Below are positions 10,562 to 20,732 of a stretch of 64,000 nucleotides of DNA, piece after piece. The position numbers and the translations under genes are program-made. Within the stretch, counting starts at the first letter, position 1; every line of letters starts with the position of its first letter. The DNA is from Flavobacteriales bacterium (lineage in GTDB: Bacteria > Bacteroidota > Bacteroidia > Flavobacteriales_E > Vicingaceae). Below the pieces are notes generated by a model. That model ran no database searches. It had not been told where the DNA came from and was given only the letters and a program-made list of their open reading frames with translations. The DNA is taken from contig JADYZM010000028.1 of assembly GCA_020853105.1 (NCBI GenBank), forward strand, positions 53,994-117,993, in the 5' to 3' direction.

Positions 10562-11793
10562 ACTGTAGGTAAATCGTCAACAGATTTAGAATCTAAAGCG
10601 TCTCTTAATCCATTTCCAACCAATACAAAAGCCAACACCATAAGAGTTATTGCAACTCCAGGAAGAACAGCTAAGTAAGCGTCTCCTGTTATAATATATC
10701 CTTTGTGTTCAGATATCATTTTACCCCAAGTTGCTTGTGGTGGTTGTGCTCCAATACCTAAATAGCTCAACCCCGCTTCAATTAAAATTGCAGATGCAAA
10801 ATTTATTGCAGAGATGACAATTACTGGGCCTAGAACATTTGGAATAATATGACGTAACATAATTCTCTTATCATTAAAACCAAGGGCTCTACCCGCTTCA
10901 ACAAATTCCATTTCTCTTAAGCTTAATACCTGACCTCGCACAACTCTTGCAACTTCAACCCACATAGTTAGCCCAACAGCTACAAAAACTTGCCAGAAAT
11001 CTTTTCCTAAAGCCAAAGTGATGGCTATAACCAACAGTAATGTAGGAACAGACCAAACAACGTTAATTATCCAAATGATAACATCATCAACCCACCCTTT
11101 ATAATATCCTGCAACTGCACCAAGAGTTATTCCAATTATCAACGAAATAAAAACTGAAATAAATCCAACAGATAAAGATATCCATGCTCCGGCCATTAAT
11201 CTGCTTAATAAATCTCTTCCGTATTTATCTGTACCTAAATAATATTTTTGAGAGATAATATTGTTTTCAATAATCTCGTTTTTTAATTCTTCGATATCCA
11301 CATTTTTTTTACCCTCATTCAATGTGTAAAATTCGAGGCTGTTGTTGTTTTGTGTTACTTCATTATGGTCTAATGGAAAAACTACATCAGCCATATTAAA
11401 TCGCATTATTTGACCATTGTTAACCTCAGTGCCTGTATATTTTTCTACAACTATATCACTACCTTCAAAACTATAATCATAAATTGGAATTAATTTATAA
11501 TCACTTTCCAATCCTTTTGAAAAATAAACCCAAAAATTACGCGGTTTATCTTCTTCATTTTTTCTAACTTTTAGAATATCGACAACAAAACCTGGCTTTC
11601 TAACTGTAATTTCTAAAATTTGATTATTAGCTTTAGGGGAAGAATCTGGTCTGATAATTGGACCTAATAGGGCAATTAATGATGAAATTAAAATAATAAA
11701 TACTCCAAACATGGCTAACTTATTTCGCTTAAGTCTTTGCCAAGCATGGTAAGTTAGAGATCTGGAATATGTTTCTTTGTGCATCTTAACCAT
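10558..11793 (-). CDS. ABC transporter permease, OppC/DppC-like
   Basis: YLGTDKYGRDLLSRLMAGAWISLSVG and EAGLSYLGIGAQPPQATWGKMI; ~140-residue insertion after TM1. Confidence 0.9.
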   Translation of the reverse strand: MVKMHKETYSRSLTYHAWQRLKRNKLAMFGVFIILISSLIALLGPIIRPDSSPKANNQILEITVRKPGFVVDILKVRKNEEDKPRNFWVYFSKGLESDYKLIPIYDYSFEGSDIVVEKYTGTEVNNGQIMRFNMADVVFPLDHNEVTQNNNSLEFYTLNEGKKNVDIEELKNEIIENNIISQKYYLGTDKYGRDLLSRLMAGAWISLSVGFISVFISLIIGITLGAVAGYYKGWVDDVIIWIINVVWSVPTLLLVIAITLALGKDFWQVFVAVGLTMWVEVARVVRGQVLSLREMEFVEAGRALGFNDKRIMLRHIIPNVLGPVIVISAINFASAILIEAGLSYLGIGAQPPQATWGKMISEHKGYIITGDAYLAVLPGVAITLMVLAFVLVGNGLRDALDSKSVDDLPTV

Positions 11794-12892
11794 TGTAAAC
11801 TCTTCCTTTCCAATTGAATGATATGAATGTTGATAAGAAAACTGTGCTCAAAATATATATTGGATAAAGTATTTGAACAGGTATAAAATTTATCATTTTC
11901 ATTTTTTTATTCGAGAATGAAGCTACCAAAAATAATAATATAAAATCAACAAGCCACTTTGTTAGTAGCAAGATTATATAAACAGCCTTGTTTTTATCGA
12001 CAAAAACTATTTGAGAATAGATGAAAATTGCAACTACATTTGTTATAAAAATTAAAATGCTTAAAAAAATCATCGGTTTATTTGTATAAAATTTACTCTT
12101 TGATGCCCATCTTATTCTTTGATTAAAAAAATCAAGTAAAGTATTTTCAGGTTCTGTTTCAACAATAAAATCTCGATTCAAGTTTCCAATAATTTTTTTA
12201 TCTTTTTTTAATAGTTGTTCCATCAAAAAAACATCATCACCCGATGGAGAGTTATTGTTTATTTTATTTGAGCATTCTAAATAATCTGTTTTTGAAAAAA
12301 CCAAGTTAGCAGCACTACATAATGTCGGCATATTGTAATATACTGTTCCAAATGTAATTCCTTGTAAAGCAAATATATCCAGTTGTTGGAATGAATTCAA
12401 AAATCCTTTTTTATCTTTTAAACACAAGGGACCTATCAATAAACTATAATTTGAATAATCAACTTGAGAAATTGTGTTCAACCAATTTTTCGGTAATATA
12501 CAGTCAGCATCGGTTGTGGCTATAAGTGAATGCTTTGATAAATTAACTCCTACTTTTATTGCTTCTTTCTTGGAATATGTATCGGTTAAATTCAACAAAC
12601 GAATATTACTGTTAGACTTTATTAAAGTATCAATAATTTCAACAGTTTTGTCGTTGGAATGATCATTAACAATAATAATTTCGAAGTGTTCGGTCAAAAA
12701 ATTTTGATTGACTATTGAGCTTATGCATTTCTCAATATTTTTCTCTTCGTCCCTAGCAGCAATAACAATCGATATTTTAGAATTTTTTGTTTTATTTGGG
12801 GTTGTTTTTGACAATTTGTAATATCCCCATGCAATTGATAAAATCACGAAAGCATACACGAGAGTTATTATTAAAACAATAGTAAACATCAA
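11786..12892 (-). CDS. Glycosyltransferase family 2, membrane-associated
   Basis: KISIVIAARDEEKNIEKCISSIVNQ, DADC, QRIRWASKS motifs; C-terminal TM segments. Confidence 0.85.
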   Translation of the reverse strand: MMFTIVLIITLVYAFVILSIAWGYYKLSKTTPNKTKNSKISIVIAARDEEKNIEKCISSIVNQNFLTEHFEIIIVNDHSNDKTVEIIDTLIKSNSNIRLLNLTDTYSKKEAIKVGVNLSKHSLIATTDADCILPKNWLNTISQVDYSNYSLLIGPLCLKDKKGFLNSFQQLDIFALQGITFGTVYYNMPTLCSAANLVFSKTDYLECSNKINNNSPSGDDVFLMEQLLKKDKKIIGNLNRDFIVETEPENTLLDFFNQRIRWASKSKFYTNKPMIFLSILIFITNVVAIFIYSQIVFVDKNKAVYIILLLTKWLVDFILLFLVASFSNKKMKMINFIPVQILYPIYILSTVFLSTFISFNWKGRVYNG

Positions 12893-13833
12893 GTGATAGA
12901 ATTTTTAAAAAGTTTAATTTCTTTTAATCCATACAAACCTAATAAAGCAGGCAATGCAATGTTTATTATCCATAAAACTATTGTAGCTGCAAGAATATTA
13001 ATATCATTTTCTGATATGGTTCCAAAAACAAAAATACCAACTGAACTTCTAACTCCGATTTCAGAGAGAAGAATAGTTGGAATTGAAGAAGATATCAAAA
13101 AGAAAATTGGGATTAACCATATATAGTTTATTTGATTTATATGGATTTCAAAGGCTTTCAGGATAATCCATAATTGAATAGCAAAAATAAAATACCTGAA
13201 TAAACTATAAAGTGATGCTCCGAGCCATTTTTGTTGTATAAATTTTAACGGATTATTAATATTATACTTTTTCAGCACATTTATTTTTAAATATTTGAAA
13301 TACAGAACAATAAAAATAGTCATCAAAACTATTGCACCTATAAGAATAATAACGACATGCTTCGTTGAATAAAAACGTTCATCAAAAATAAAAATCAACC
13401 CTATAATACCAACAATATAAGTAACAATCATTTGAAACACCGAACCGATAAAAGATAAAAAAATAAGCGTATTTCTAGATTCACTTTCATTCAAAAGATA
13501 CGCTCTAACGGGTATTTCGGCAACTCTGTTGGGTGTTAATATTCCAACAGTAATACCTGTAAAAATCAATCCCAATGCTCGAAAAAATGAAATTGAAGTA
13601 ACTTCACGTATTAAGTATTTCCATTTCAAAGCTTCAATACCCCAATTCAAAAAGCTCAACAAAAAAGAAAAAGCTAGGAGCGGTATAGCATTAGAACTGA
13701 GATGAGGTTTAACATTTCCCTCAATGAAATTATCTTTTAAATGATAAAAAACAAAAATCAGTGCTGCAACGCCAATAAAAATTCGAATTATTGTGTTAAA
13801 AATGTTGTATTTTGTAAACTGAATCACACTCAA
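12889..13833 (-). CDS. Lysylphosphatidylglycerol synthase TM-region-like (flippase-like) membrane protein
   Basis: Multi-pass, GITVGILTPNRVAEIPVRAYLL motif. No upstream ATG; TTG (13833) or GTG start likely. Confidence 0.75.
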   Translation of the reverse strand: MSVIQFTKYNIFNTIIRIFIGVAALIFVFYHLKDNFIEGNVKPHLSSNAIPLLAFSFLLSFLNWGIEALKWKYLIREVTSISFFRALGLIFTGITVGILTPNRVAEIPVRAYLLNESESRNTLIFLSFIGSVFQMIVTYIVGIIGLIFIFDERFYSTKHVVIILIGAIVLMTIFIVLYFKYLKINVLKKYNINNPLKFIQQKWLGASLYSLFRYFIFAIQLWIILKAFEIHINQINYIWLIPIFFLISSSIPTILLSEIGVRSSVGIFVFGTISENDINILAATIVLWIINIALPALLGLYGLKEIKLFKNSIT

Positions 13834-13836
13834 TTT

Positions 13837-14391
13837 TTGATCAAAGATAAAGTAATATTAGGAATAGACCCAGGTACCAATATAATGGGGTATGGTATTA
13901 TTCATATAAAAAATAGCAAAACAGAATTAATCGCTTTAGGTTCAATAGAGCTTAATAAACTTGAAACTCATTTTTTAAAACTACAAAAAATATATGAACG
14001 AACAAGCTATCTTATTACTGAATACAAACCAGATGAAGTAGCTATCGAAGCCCCATTTTTAGGTAAAAACCCTCAATCAATGCTAAAATTAGGTCGGGCA
14101 CAAGGGATTTCAATTGCTGCAGCACTTTCTCATAACATACCGGTTTTTGAATATTCTCCTTTAAAAGTAAAGCAATCCATTACAGGAAAAGGCTCTTCAT
14201 CAAAAGAACAAGTTGCAGGTATGTTAGAATCAATGTTAAAAATGAAAGAATTGCCCAAGCATCTTGATGCAACAGACGGATTAGCTGTTGCTGTTTGCCA
14301 TTCTTTTCAAAATCAAAAAAATTCTACTGATAAAAGTTACTCAAGCTGGAAGGCTTTTATAACACAAAATCCTAAAAGAAAAATTTCTTAG
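13837..14391 (+). CDS. ruvC: Crossover junction endodeoxyribonuclease RuvC
   Basis: VILGIDPGTNIMGYGII and VAIEAPFLGKNPQSMLKLGRAQG. ORF track starts at 13741 but a TTG at 13837 places the start just before the conserved domain and removes the overlap with the divergent gene. Confidence 0.9.
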   Translation: MIKDKVILGIDPGTNIMGYGIIHIKNSKTELIALGSIELNKLETHFLKLQKIYERTSYLITEYKPDEVAIEAPFLGKNPQSMLKLGRAQGISIAAALSHNIPVFEYSPLKVKQSITGKGSSSKEQVAGMLESMLKMKELPKHLDATDGLAVAVCHSFQNQKNSTDKSYSSWKAFITQNPKRKIS

Positions 14392-14777
14392 GAATTAAGA
14401 ATCACATTTTGGATATCTTTCATTTCAGCATCTGAAAGTTTCAGTTTTGGTCGTGAAAAATTGATATCTTCAACACTCTGTAGGGGTAGCAAATGAATGT
14501 GAGCATGTGGCACTTCAAGTCCAATAACTGCAATACCAATTCTTTTACAAGGTATTGCTCGTTTTAACCGGTGAGAAATTTGTTGAGCAAAACTCCACAA
14601 TCCTTTGTATGTTTCTGAATCTAAATCAAAAATGTTATCCACTTGTTTTTTAGGAACTACCAAAACATGTCCTTTTGCTAATGGAAACACATCTAAAAAA
14701 GCTATATAATCAGTGGTTTCTTCAATGATATAAGCAGGAATTTCTTTTGAAATAATTTTTGAAAATATAGACTCCAT
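14388..14777 (-). CDS. HIT family protein
   Basis: GLEVPHAHIHLLPL histidine triad; IFSKIISKEIPAYIIEE N terminus. Confidence 0.92.
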   Translation of the reverse strand: MESIFSKIISKEIPAYIIEETTDYIAFLDVFPLAKGHVLVVPKKQVDNIFDLDSETYKGLWSFAQQISHRLKRAIPCKRIGIAVIGLEVPHAHIHLLPLQSVEDINFSRPKLKLSDAEMKDIQNVILNS

Positions 14778-15250
14778 TATCTGCTAATTTCTATTACTTC
14801 AAAATTTACTATTCCAGTAGGAACTTTTACCTCAACTTTATCACCAACAGATTTACCTAATAAGGATTTCCCTATTGGAGAATCTACTGAAAGTTTTTTT
14901 TCTTTCAAATTGGCTTCTTTTTCAGAAACCAACATGTATTCCATTATCATCTTATTAGCAAGATTTTTAATTTTTACTTTAGATAAAATCAATGCTTTTG
15001 AAGTATCCAGTTGTGACTCATCAATTATTCTGGCATTTGCAATAATAGTCTCTAATTTAGAAATTTTGAGTTCTAACAATCCCTGAGCTTCTTTTGCTGC
15101 ATCATATTCGGCATTTTCAGACAAATCGCCTTTTTCTCTAGCCTCAGCAATTTGTGCAGAGATTTTAAGACGTTCAACGTTTTTTAATTGTTCCAGTTCG
15201 TGGGTAAGTTTTTTTAACCCCTCCTCGGTGTAATAACTAACTTGTGACAT
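14777..15250 (-). CDS. greA: Transcription elongation factor GreA
   Basis: YYTEEGLKKLTHELEQLKNVER...EAREKGDLSENAEYDAAKEAQG; SPIGKSLLGKSVGD. Confidence 0.95.
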   Translation of the reverse strand: MSQVSYYTEEGLKKLTHELEQLKNVERLKISAQIAEAREKGDLSENAEYDAAKEAQGLLELKISKLETIIANARIIDESQLDTSKALILSKVKIKNLANKMIMEYMLVSEKEANLKEKKLSVDSPIGKSLLGKSVGDKVEVKVPTGIVNFEVIEISR

Positions 15251-15273
15251 AAAATAAAGTGTTTATTAAAGCG

Positions 15274-15301
15274 AAAAAGAGAACGCATGATACGTTCTCT
15301 T
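15274..15301 (-). terminator. Intrinsic terminator downstream of the PorV/PorQ-like gene
   Basis: Minus strand reads AAGAGAACG-TATCATG-CGTTCTCTTTTTC: 9-bp stem plus T-run. Confidence 0.75.
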
Positions 15302-15326
15302 ATTAATTATACTATTTATTTAATAA

Positions 15327-16409
15327 TTATAAATCCAAACGGATACCAATACTATGTGAGCCTGAAAAACGTTCAGTCATTTCATAAGCATAGTGCAATC
15401 CGAAAGTTGTTCCATTTTTTCCAAGTGGAGCAATAACTGATGCTCCAAAGGAAGGACCGGTAAAAGCAGTAGTTCTTAATGTTGAATCGAACCAAGTTGT
15501 ACTTTCTAACACATAACCGGCTCTCAACATAAATAAATTTCTAAAACCATATTCTAATCCAACTCTGTATTGGTCTTTTGTAAAAGAATTTGCTGTAAAA
15601 TTACCGGCAACAGTTACTCTGTGGTCAGCTTTAATCTGATTTGATGAAGAATCTTTAACAGGAGCGATATAAAAATCATAGGTTGCTCCAATGTTTAAAG
15701 ATGAAGGCAATTGATAACTAGCTGATTTACGTTGTTGAGTTGCGGTAACACCTGTTTTTATATCAACGTTGGTAAACGATAATCCTTCACCTGATGATTG
15801 AAGAGAAGGTCCAACATTATTTAAAGATATGCCGAACTTTATTCTATCATTTTCTCCGGTAACATATTTAACACCGGCATTAAATGCAACTCCTCTTGTG
15901 TCAATATTTGATATAGACTCATTTATTACACGCAAAACAAATCCACCGGAAATACTATTTGAGAATAATTTTGCATAAGCAACATCAAAATTCAAATAGC
16001 TTGGAGAAAATGTACCTACACCGCCTTCTGGTAAATTAACAGTTGTAATATCAATATCACCAAAATCCATTGACATCACAGCAATACCAAGTACACCTGT
16101 TTCACCAAGTTTTTGAGAGATACCAAACGAATTGATTTTAGTATCACTACCAACTAACCAATTTTTATGAGTAACCATAGCTTCAGTTTTAGTTGTAAAT
16201 GCTAAACCAGCTACGTTCAGGTTCATTGCCTCTAATCCTATTGCAGAAGCAGTATTAGCACCGCCAAAACCAACACTTCTAACCCATGGATTTATAAGTA
16301 ATTGAGATGACCCCGCTTCACCAGCTCTGTTTTCATTTCCGGCAAATGCATTTTGTGAAGCAGTAAATCCAGCTAAAAACAAGGTTATCAGTATTTTAAC
16401 ATTCTTCAT
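15327..16409 (-). CDS. PorV/PorQ family outer membrane beta-barrel protein
   Basis: AGEAGSSQLLINPWVRSVGFGGANTASAIGLEAMNLNVAGLA, as in PorV/PorQ-like barrels. Confidence 0.8.
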   Translation of the reverse strand: MKNVKILITLFLAGFTASQNAFAGNENRAGEAGSSQLLINPWVRSVGFGGANTASAIGLEAMNLNVAGLAFTTKTEAMVTHKNWLVGSDTKINSFGISQKLGETGVLGIAVMSMDFGDIDITTVNLPEGGVGTFSPSYLNFDVAYAKLFSNSISGGFVLRVINESISNIDTRGVAFNAGVKYVTGENDRIKFGISLNNVGPSLQSSGEGLSFTNVDIKTGVTATQQRKSASYQLPSSLNIGATYDFYIAPVKDSSSNQIKADHRVTVAGNFTANSFTKDQYRVGLEYGFRNLFMLRAGYVLESTTWFDSTLRTTAFTGPSFGASVIAPLGKNGTTFGLHYAYEMTERFSGSHSIGIRLDL

Positions 16410-16472
16410 ATTCTTTACTTTTTATAGTCAAATGCTTATTATAAGCTTAAAGTTAAATTATTATCTAAATTA

Positions 16473-19400
16473 TTACAATCCATTTAAGTCGGTTGGTCGA
16501 GTTACTCCAAACCATTTCAGAACCACTTCGCCAACATCAGGAACTTCAACATGTATCAAATAAACACCACCTGCAACAGGAATTCCTGCATGATTTTTCA
16601 AATCCCAATCTAAACTAGCTAAAGAATTTGCTTTAGTATATCTTCTCATTAAAGTACCGCTAACATTATAAATAGATATTGTACAATTCTCTGGAAGATT
16701 AGTAATTTTTATTCTATTATCAAATTTATCCGATTCGTATTCTGAATAAGCATAATATGGATTTGGTACTGCTCTTATTTTGCTTAACATATCTTTTGCA
16801 GCTTGATTAACACCGGATTCGGCAGCAAAATCATCCATACTAAACATATACATCGGACGTTTACTATTGCCTGATGGCGAAGGAGCCAATGAATTAGCTG
16901 TTTCAAAAGAACGATATGGTGTTTTTACTCTCAACTTAACTCTTGCATCGGTTGCTAATAAAGACTGACCGCCTGCAACAAGTGGAATACCACACCACAT
17001 AGCTGTTTCCGCAATATATCTTGCAGTTTTTCTACAAGTTTTTTGTATTGAGGCTATACCTGATGGAGCGACATTTCTATTGATTGATAACAAACTATCT
17101 AAATATTTGCCTTGATCATATCTTGAATTAAACACATACGTATAGTGTCTAGAACCATGTACAGTGTCAAGTATCATATTTAATGTATCAAAACGGAACA
17201 TATCGCCATCGGGATTCCACTTCATGTCTCTTCCATTGTGATTGATAAAACGGCTATCTTCTCCAAATGCCATATTTAATCTTTCACCAGTTTCAATATT
17301 AATTGCGTAACCGGGGAACCAACCCATACCATAACCTATATTACCAAGTGGATTGAGTGAGCCATCAGGAACACCGTTTTTATCAACGTTCAATGATTTA
17401 CGTTTTGCAAAATATCTTGCATTTCCTTCATTTTGAGTAGAATCAAAACCGGTTTCAAAAACTACACATCTTGTCCATTTGCTTTTATCATTTGTAAAAA
17501 CAATATCAACCGATTGTAAATTTTTAAGATGTGATGCATATATACCTACAACAGAAGTATCAATATCAGGATCTTTAGATGGAGAATACTGATAATCAAC
17601 TGTTGAATAGAATTTTGCAGCAGTATTATTTACCCAATAATGATCAAGAATACCAGGTGCATTTCTTACGTCTTTAAAGGGTAATGTAACATTATCTCCA
17701 TTTGATCTGAATAACGCGTGTGCAACTAAACGATATGGAGCCCATGTTCCTCTCAATATATCTTCAAAGTCTTGATTTGGGTCAAAAAATACACCATTAT
17801 AAAAATAATCGTTGTATGGACTAACATAAGGGTTTGGATTTCCTCTGTCGTAATCTTGACTACCTGAACGAATCCAATTCAAATCATTTTGACTATCAAA
17901 ATCATAAGCTCCGGATAACCAAGGCTTAGTTGGGTCAGAGTAAGAAACACTTGCTGAAATGAATCCGCTTTTATTATCAGTTTCTTGCCCGGGTGATTCA
18001 GATTGTCTGATTGTTACAGAAAACCCTAAATCGGCAAATACTTGTTCATTACGCATAGTAATGGCTCTTTCGGAATAAATTGTATCGGAACCTTCAATTA
18101 ATCTCCAGTAAGCATCATCAATCGGGTTTAAAATTGGTGCAGATGTAGAATCTAAAAATTGAAGATAGTAAGTGCCTTTTTTCACATTCAATGGGTCAAC
18201 AACTTTAACATCAATAGGACCTAATCCTGCTTGGTAAATCGGATAATTCATGAAATTACTAGAAAGAATTTGTAACTCAGAAGCATAAGTCAATTCTAAA
18301 GTTAATCCTCCATTTCCTGCACCTTCAATTCTTGTTACTTCAGGAGAATCACCATAATCAGAATTTAGGATTGTACCTCCATTTGTCTGTTTTGGGGTAT
18401 GCGGAATACCGCTATATGTTTTAATACTACCACCTGTTGAGTTGGTTCTACTAGCTAAGTAGGGTTTCAACTGACCTCCCAAAGAGAAATTTTGTGGGTC
18501 AACTGTTTTCCAATTGTTATAAGCATAAGCAATAGCAATAAAATGATACGTCAAGTGATTAACTAATTTTTTATTTGTTCCTGTTGCGAATAAATCTTCT
18601 GTAACACGGAATGAATGAGAAATTCCTTTGTTATTTCCTTTTACCATTTCTTTAGGAACGTTGGACAGTATAGATTCATCATACGTGTAGTTAACAATTT
18701 GGGAAATATTATCCTCTATGTCCACTTGTGCTACAAGTCTTGAATAGTTTGGATCGTCAAGCTGACTCACAGAAACAGAAGCATTTTTTACTTGATAGAT
18801 TTGATATCCTTGGAATTTATAATATTTCAAAGTGTCTTTATCAGCATCAGTTCCTTGATAAACTCCATCTAAAGTATCCGGAATTGAAATAAACGGATCT
18901 TTTAAATTAGCCCCTTCTTTATAGTTATTTGAAATTTGATTATTGTTTGATATAAACAAAATCAGCTCATTTTCTAATTCTTGAATGGTTACATCAGGAG
19001 CATTCGGTCCTTCCAATATTTTGAAGCAGTTATCAAACAAAGATTGGGCTTTATCATCAGCAACACGCAATGCGTCGAGTGAAGCAGTATTATCTCCACT
19101 AACTGCTCTTCCATATACAACTCCAACAGTTAAATCATTAACAGCTCCGGGTAATAATGTAAATGGACCTGCAGATTGAATAAAACGACGGTCACCGGGT
19201 GTATTCCCTGCTTCCACCTCAGTCCATTTTGTAGGTGTTGCAGCAACCCCTTGAGTGCTCCAAAAATAGGGGTCAGATTCACCGGGAAATAAAATATCAG
19301 CTTCAGGTCCTAATCCGGTTGAAAGAGGATTACCATCACCTCCCCAACGCATTCTTCCTACTCCATCAAGCCATTTTCCTTGTAGATAACTGTAATAATC

Positions 19401-20705
19401 GGTAGCATTTCTTACATCACCATTACCATTGATAACCGCTCCGATATTATAATATACAAATTTACGCATACCATAACGTTCGTTATCAATAATACCATCT
19501 CCGTAGCCAATTCCTAATCCAGAATAAGGAATACCATTTTCAGAAATTGCTAAAGGAATATTTGTGGTTAATGGATTGTCTTTGTTATCGTTATCCATGT
19601 ATGGTCCTTCAAAGAAATCAACACCAATTGCTGGTGGAGTTTGTCCAAATCCGCTTACACCATTAGCATCTTCGTCATTGTTATCACCATTATAAGCATA
19701 TCCTAATCCTCTAGAAGCATCACAACCAACATAATCATCTGCCGAATTACCTAAGTCTGCATCAACCCACTGACCAAAATATGTTCCTGTAAAAGTAAAA
19801 CTAGAACGATTTATTAATTCGTAATTATAAAAGGTCATGTTGTTGATTTCATCATTGGTAGCAAAAGCAAATGCTTGACCTCGTATTTCCATACCAATAG
19901 AAACACCTTGAGATTCAGAGTGTATATTCCCTTTATCGTTAAAAACAAACCAAAGTGTAGTATCACCAAATAAGCGAATGTCACGTGTAGTTCGACAATC
20001 AACCAGCCCTAGCAAATCGTATTTAGGATAGTCTCCTTGACTTGGGTCGTAAAAGTCATCACCATCATTGTCATAAAAAGGAGCTAAATGATCAGCAACA
20101 TAATAGGATTGTTGTTTCTTTTTTACAGTATTTCCTTTAGCAGGATAGTTTAAAATGGCATAAGGAATTTGATAATCCGGGTAAGCACTTTGGTCAGCAA
20201 ACCATGCAACGAAAGCATTAACCATAGCACGAGAAATACCAAAGTACTGATCAAATATTTCACAAGTAGAAGCTGTAACTTCAGCATTTGCGTCTAAAGG
20301 TCCTGGCCAAAAATCATTACCAATATTTCTAAAACTAACAGCAGCTACTTTTAACTGTCCATTCAAGTCGATGCCGCCAATCCATAGAGCTCCTGCATAA
20401 ATGAGAGTATGTAATGGATCAGATTCTGAGTTCTGTTTGGGAACGTTATATGCAGCAATATTGTTTGAACGATCTTGCCACATACTACCTCCTGTTCCTT
20501 CTATACGTGCCCGAACATTATTAAATTCAAGAACAGCAATAGCTGTAGCAGGTGAACAACCTGCAGCAGGAGTCGGGTTATTACCTCCGCCTTTGTTATT
20601 TCCTTTATTATTTCCAATTGCTGCATTCAGTTGCAATGAACTTATCAACAACAGAGCAATAATCACTGAAGCAATTGTTGTTTTATGGTTACGTCCGTTT
20701 TTCAT
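16473..20705 (-). CDS. Large T9SS-exported surface protein (1410 aa)
   Basis: Signal peptide; C-terminal IRAVPNPYYAYSEYE...ISIYNVSGTLMRRY...GGVYLIHVEVPDVGEVVLKWFG resembles a T9SS sorting domain. Confidence 0.75.
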   Translation of the reverse strand: MKNGRNHKTTIASVIIALLLISSLQLNAAIGNNKGNNKGGGNNPTPAAGCSPATAIAVLEFNNVRARIEGTGGSMWQDRSNNIAAYNVPKQNSESDPLHTLIYAGALWIGGIDLNGQLKVAAVSFRNIGNDFWPGPLDANAEVTASTCEIFDQYFGISRAMVNAFVAWFADQSAYPDYQIPYAILNYPAKGNTVKKKQQSYYVADHLAPFYDNDGDDFYDPSQGDYPKYDLLGLVDCRTTRDIRLFGDTTLWFVFNDKGNIHSESQGVSIGMEIRGQAFAFATNDEINNMTFYNYELINRSSFTFTGTYFGQWVDADLGNSADDYVGCDASRGLGYAYNGDNNDEDANGVSGFGQTPPAIGVDFFEGPYMDNDNKDNPLTTNIPLAISENGIPYSGLGIGYGDGIIDNERYGMRKFVYYNIGAVINGNGDVRNATDYYSYLQGKWLDGVGRMRWGGDGNPLSTGLGPEADILFPGESDPYFWSTQGVAATPTKWTEVEAGNTPGDRRFIQSAGPFTLLPGAVNDLTVGVVYGRAVSGDNTASLDALRVADDKAQSLFDNCFKILEGPNAPDVTIQELENELILFISNNNQISNNYKEGANLKDPFISIPDTLDGVYQGTDADKDTLKYYKFQGYQIYQVKNASVSVSQLDDPNYSRLVAQVDIEDNISQIVNYTYDESILSNVPKEMVKGNNKGISHSFRVTEDLFATGTNKKLVNHLTYHFIAIAYAYNNWKTVDPQNFSLGGQLKPYLASRTNSTGGSIKTYSGIPHTPKQTNGGTILNSDYGDSPEVTRIEGAGNGGLTLELTYASELQILSSNFMNYPIYQAGLGPIDVKVVDPLNVKKGTYYLQFLDSTSAPILNPIDDAYWRLIEGSDTIYSERAITMRNEQVFADLGFSVTIRQSESPGQETDNKSGFISASVSYSDPTKPWLSGAYDFDSQNDLNWIRSGSQDYDRGNPNPYVSPYNDYFYNGVFFDPNQDFEDILRGTWAPYRLVAHALFRSNGDNVTLPFKDVRNAPGILDHYWVNNTAAKFYSTVDYQYSPSKDPDIDTSVVGIYASHLKNLQSVDIVFTNDKSKWTRCVVFETGFDSTQNEGNARYFAKRKSLNVDKNGVPDGSLNPLGNIGYGMGWFPGYAINIETGERLNMAFGEDSRFINHNGRDMKWNPDGDMFRFDTLNMILDTVHGSRHYTYVFNSRYDQGKYLDSLLSINRNVAPSGIASIQKTCRKTARYIAETAMWCGIPLVAGGQSLLATDARVKLRVKTPYRSFETANSLAPSPSGNSKRPMYMFSMDDFAAESGVNQAAKDMLSKIRAVPNPYYAYSEYESDKFDNRIKITNLPENCTISIYNVSGTLMRRYTKANSLASLDWDLKNHAGIPVAGGVYLIHVEVPDVGEVVLKWFGVTRPTDLNGL

Positions 20706-20732
20706 ATATCTAAATAAAATAAGTCGTTCAAA

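Noticed and set aside
10558-11793. Orphan OppC-like permease with long insertion considered as unusual transporter
   Set aside because: The insertion after TM1 is plausible for this permease group in Bacteroidota and partner subunits may lie outside the window; no sequence evidence of novelty.
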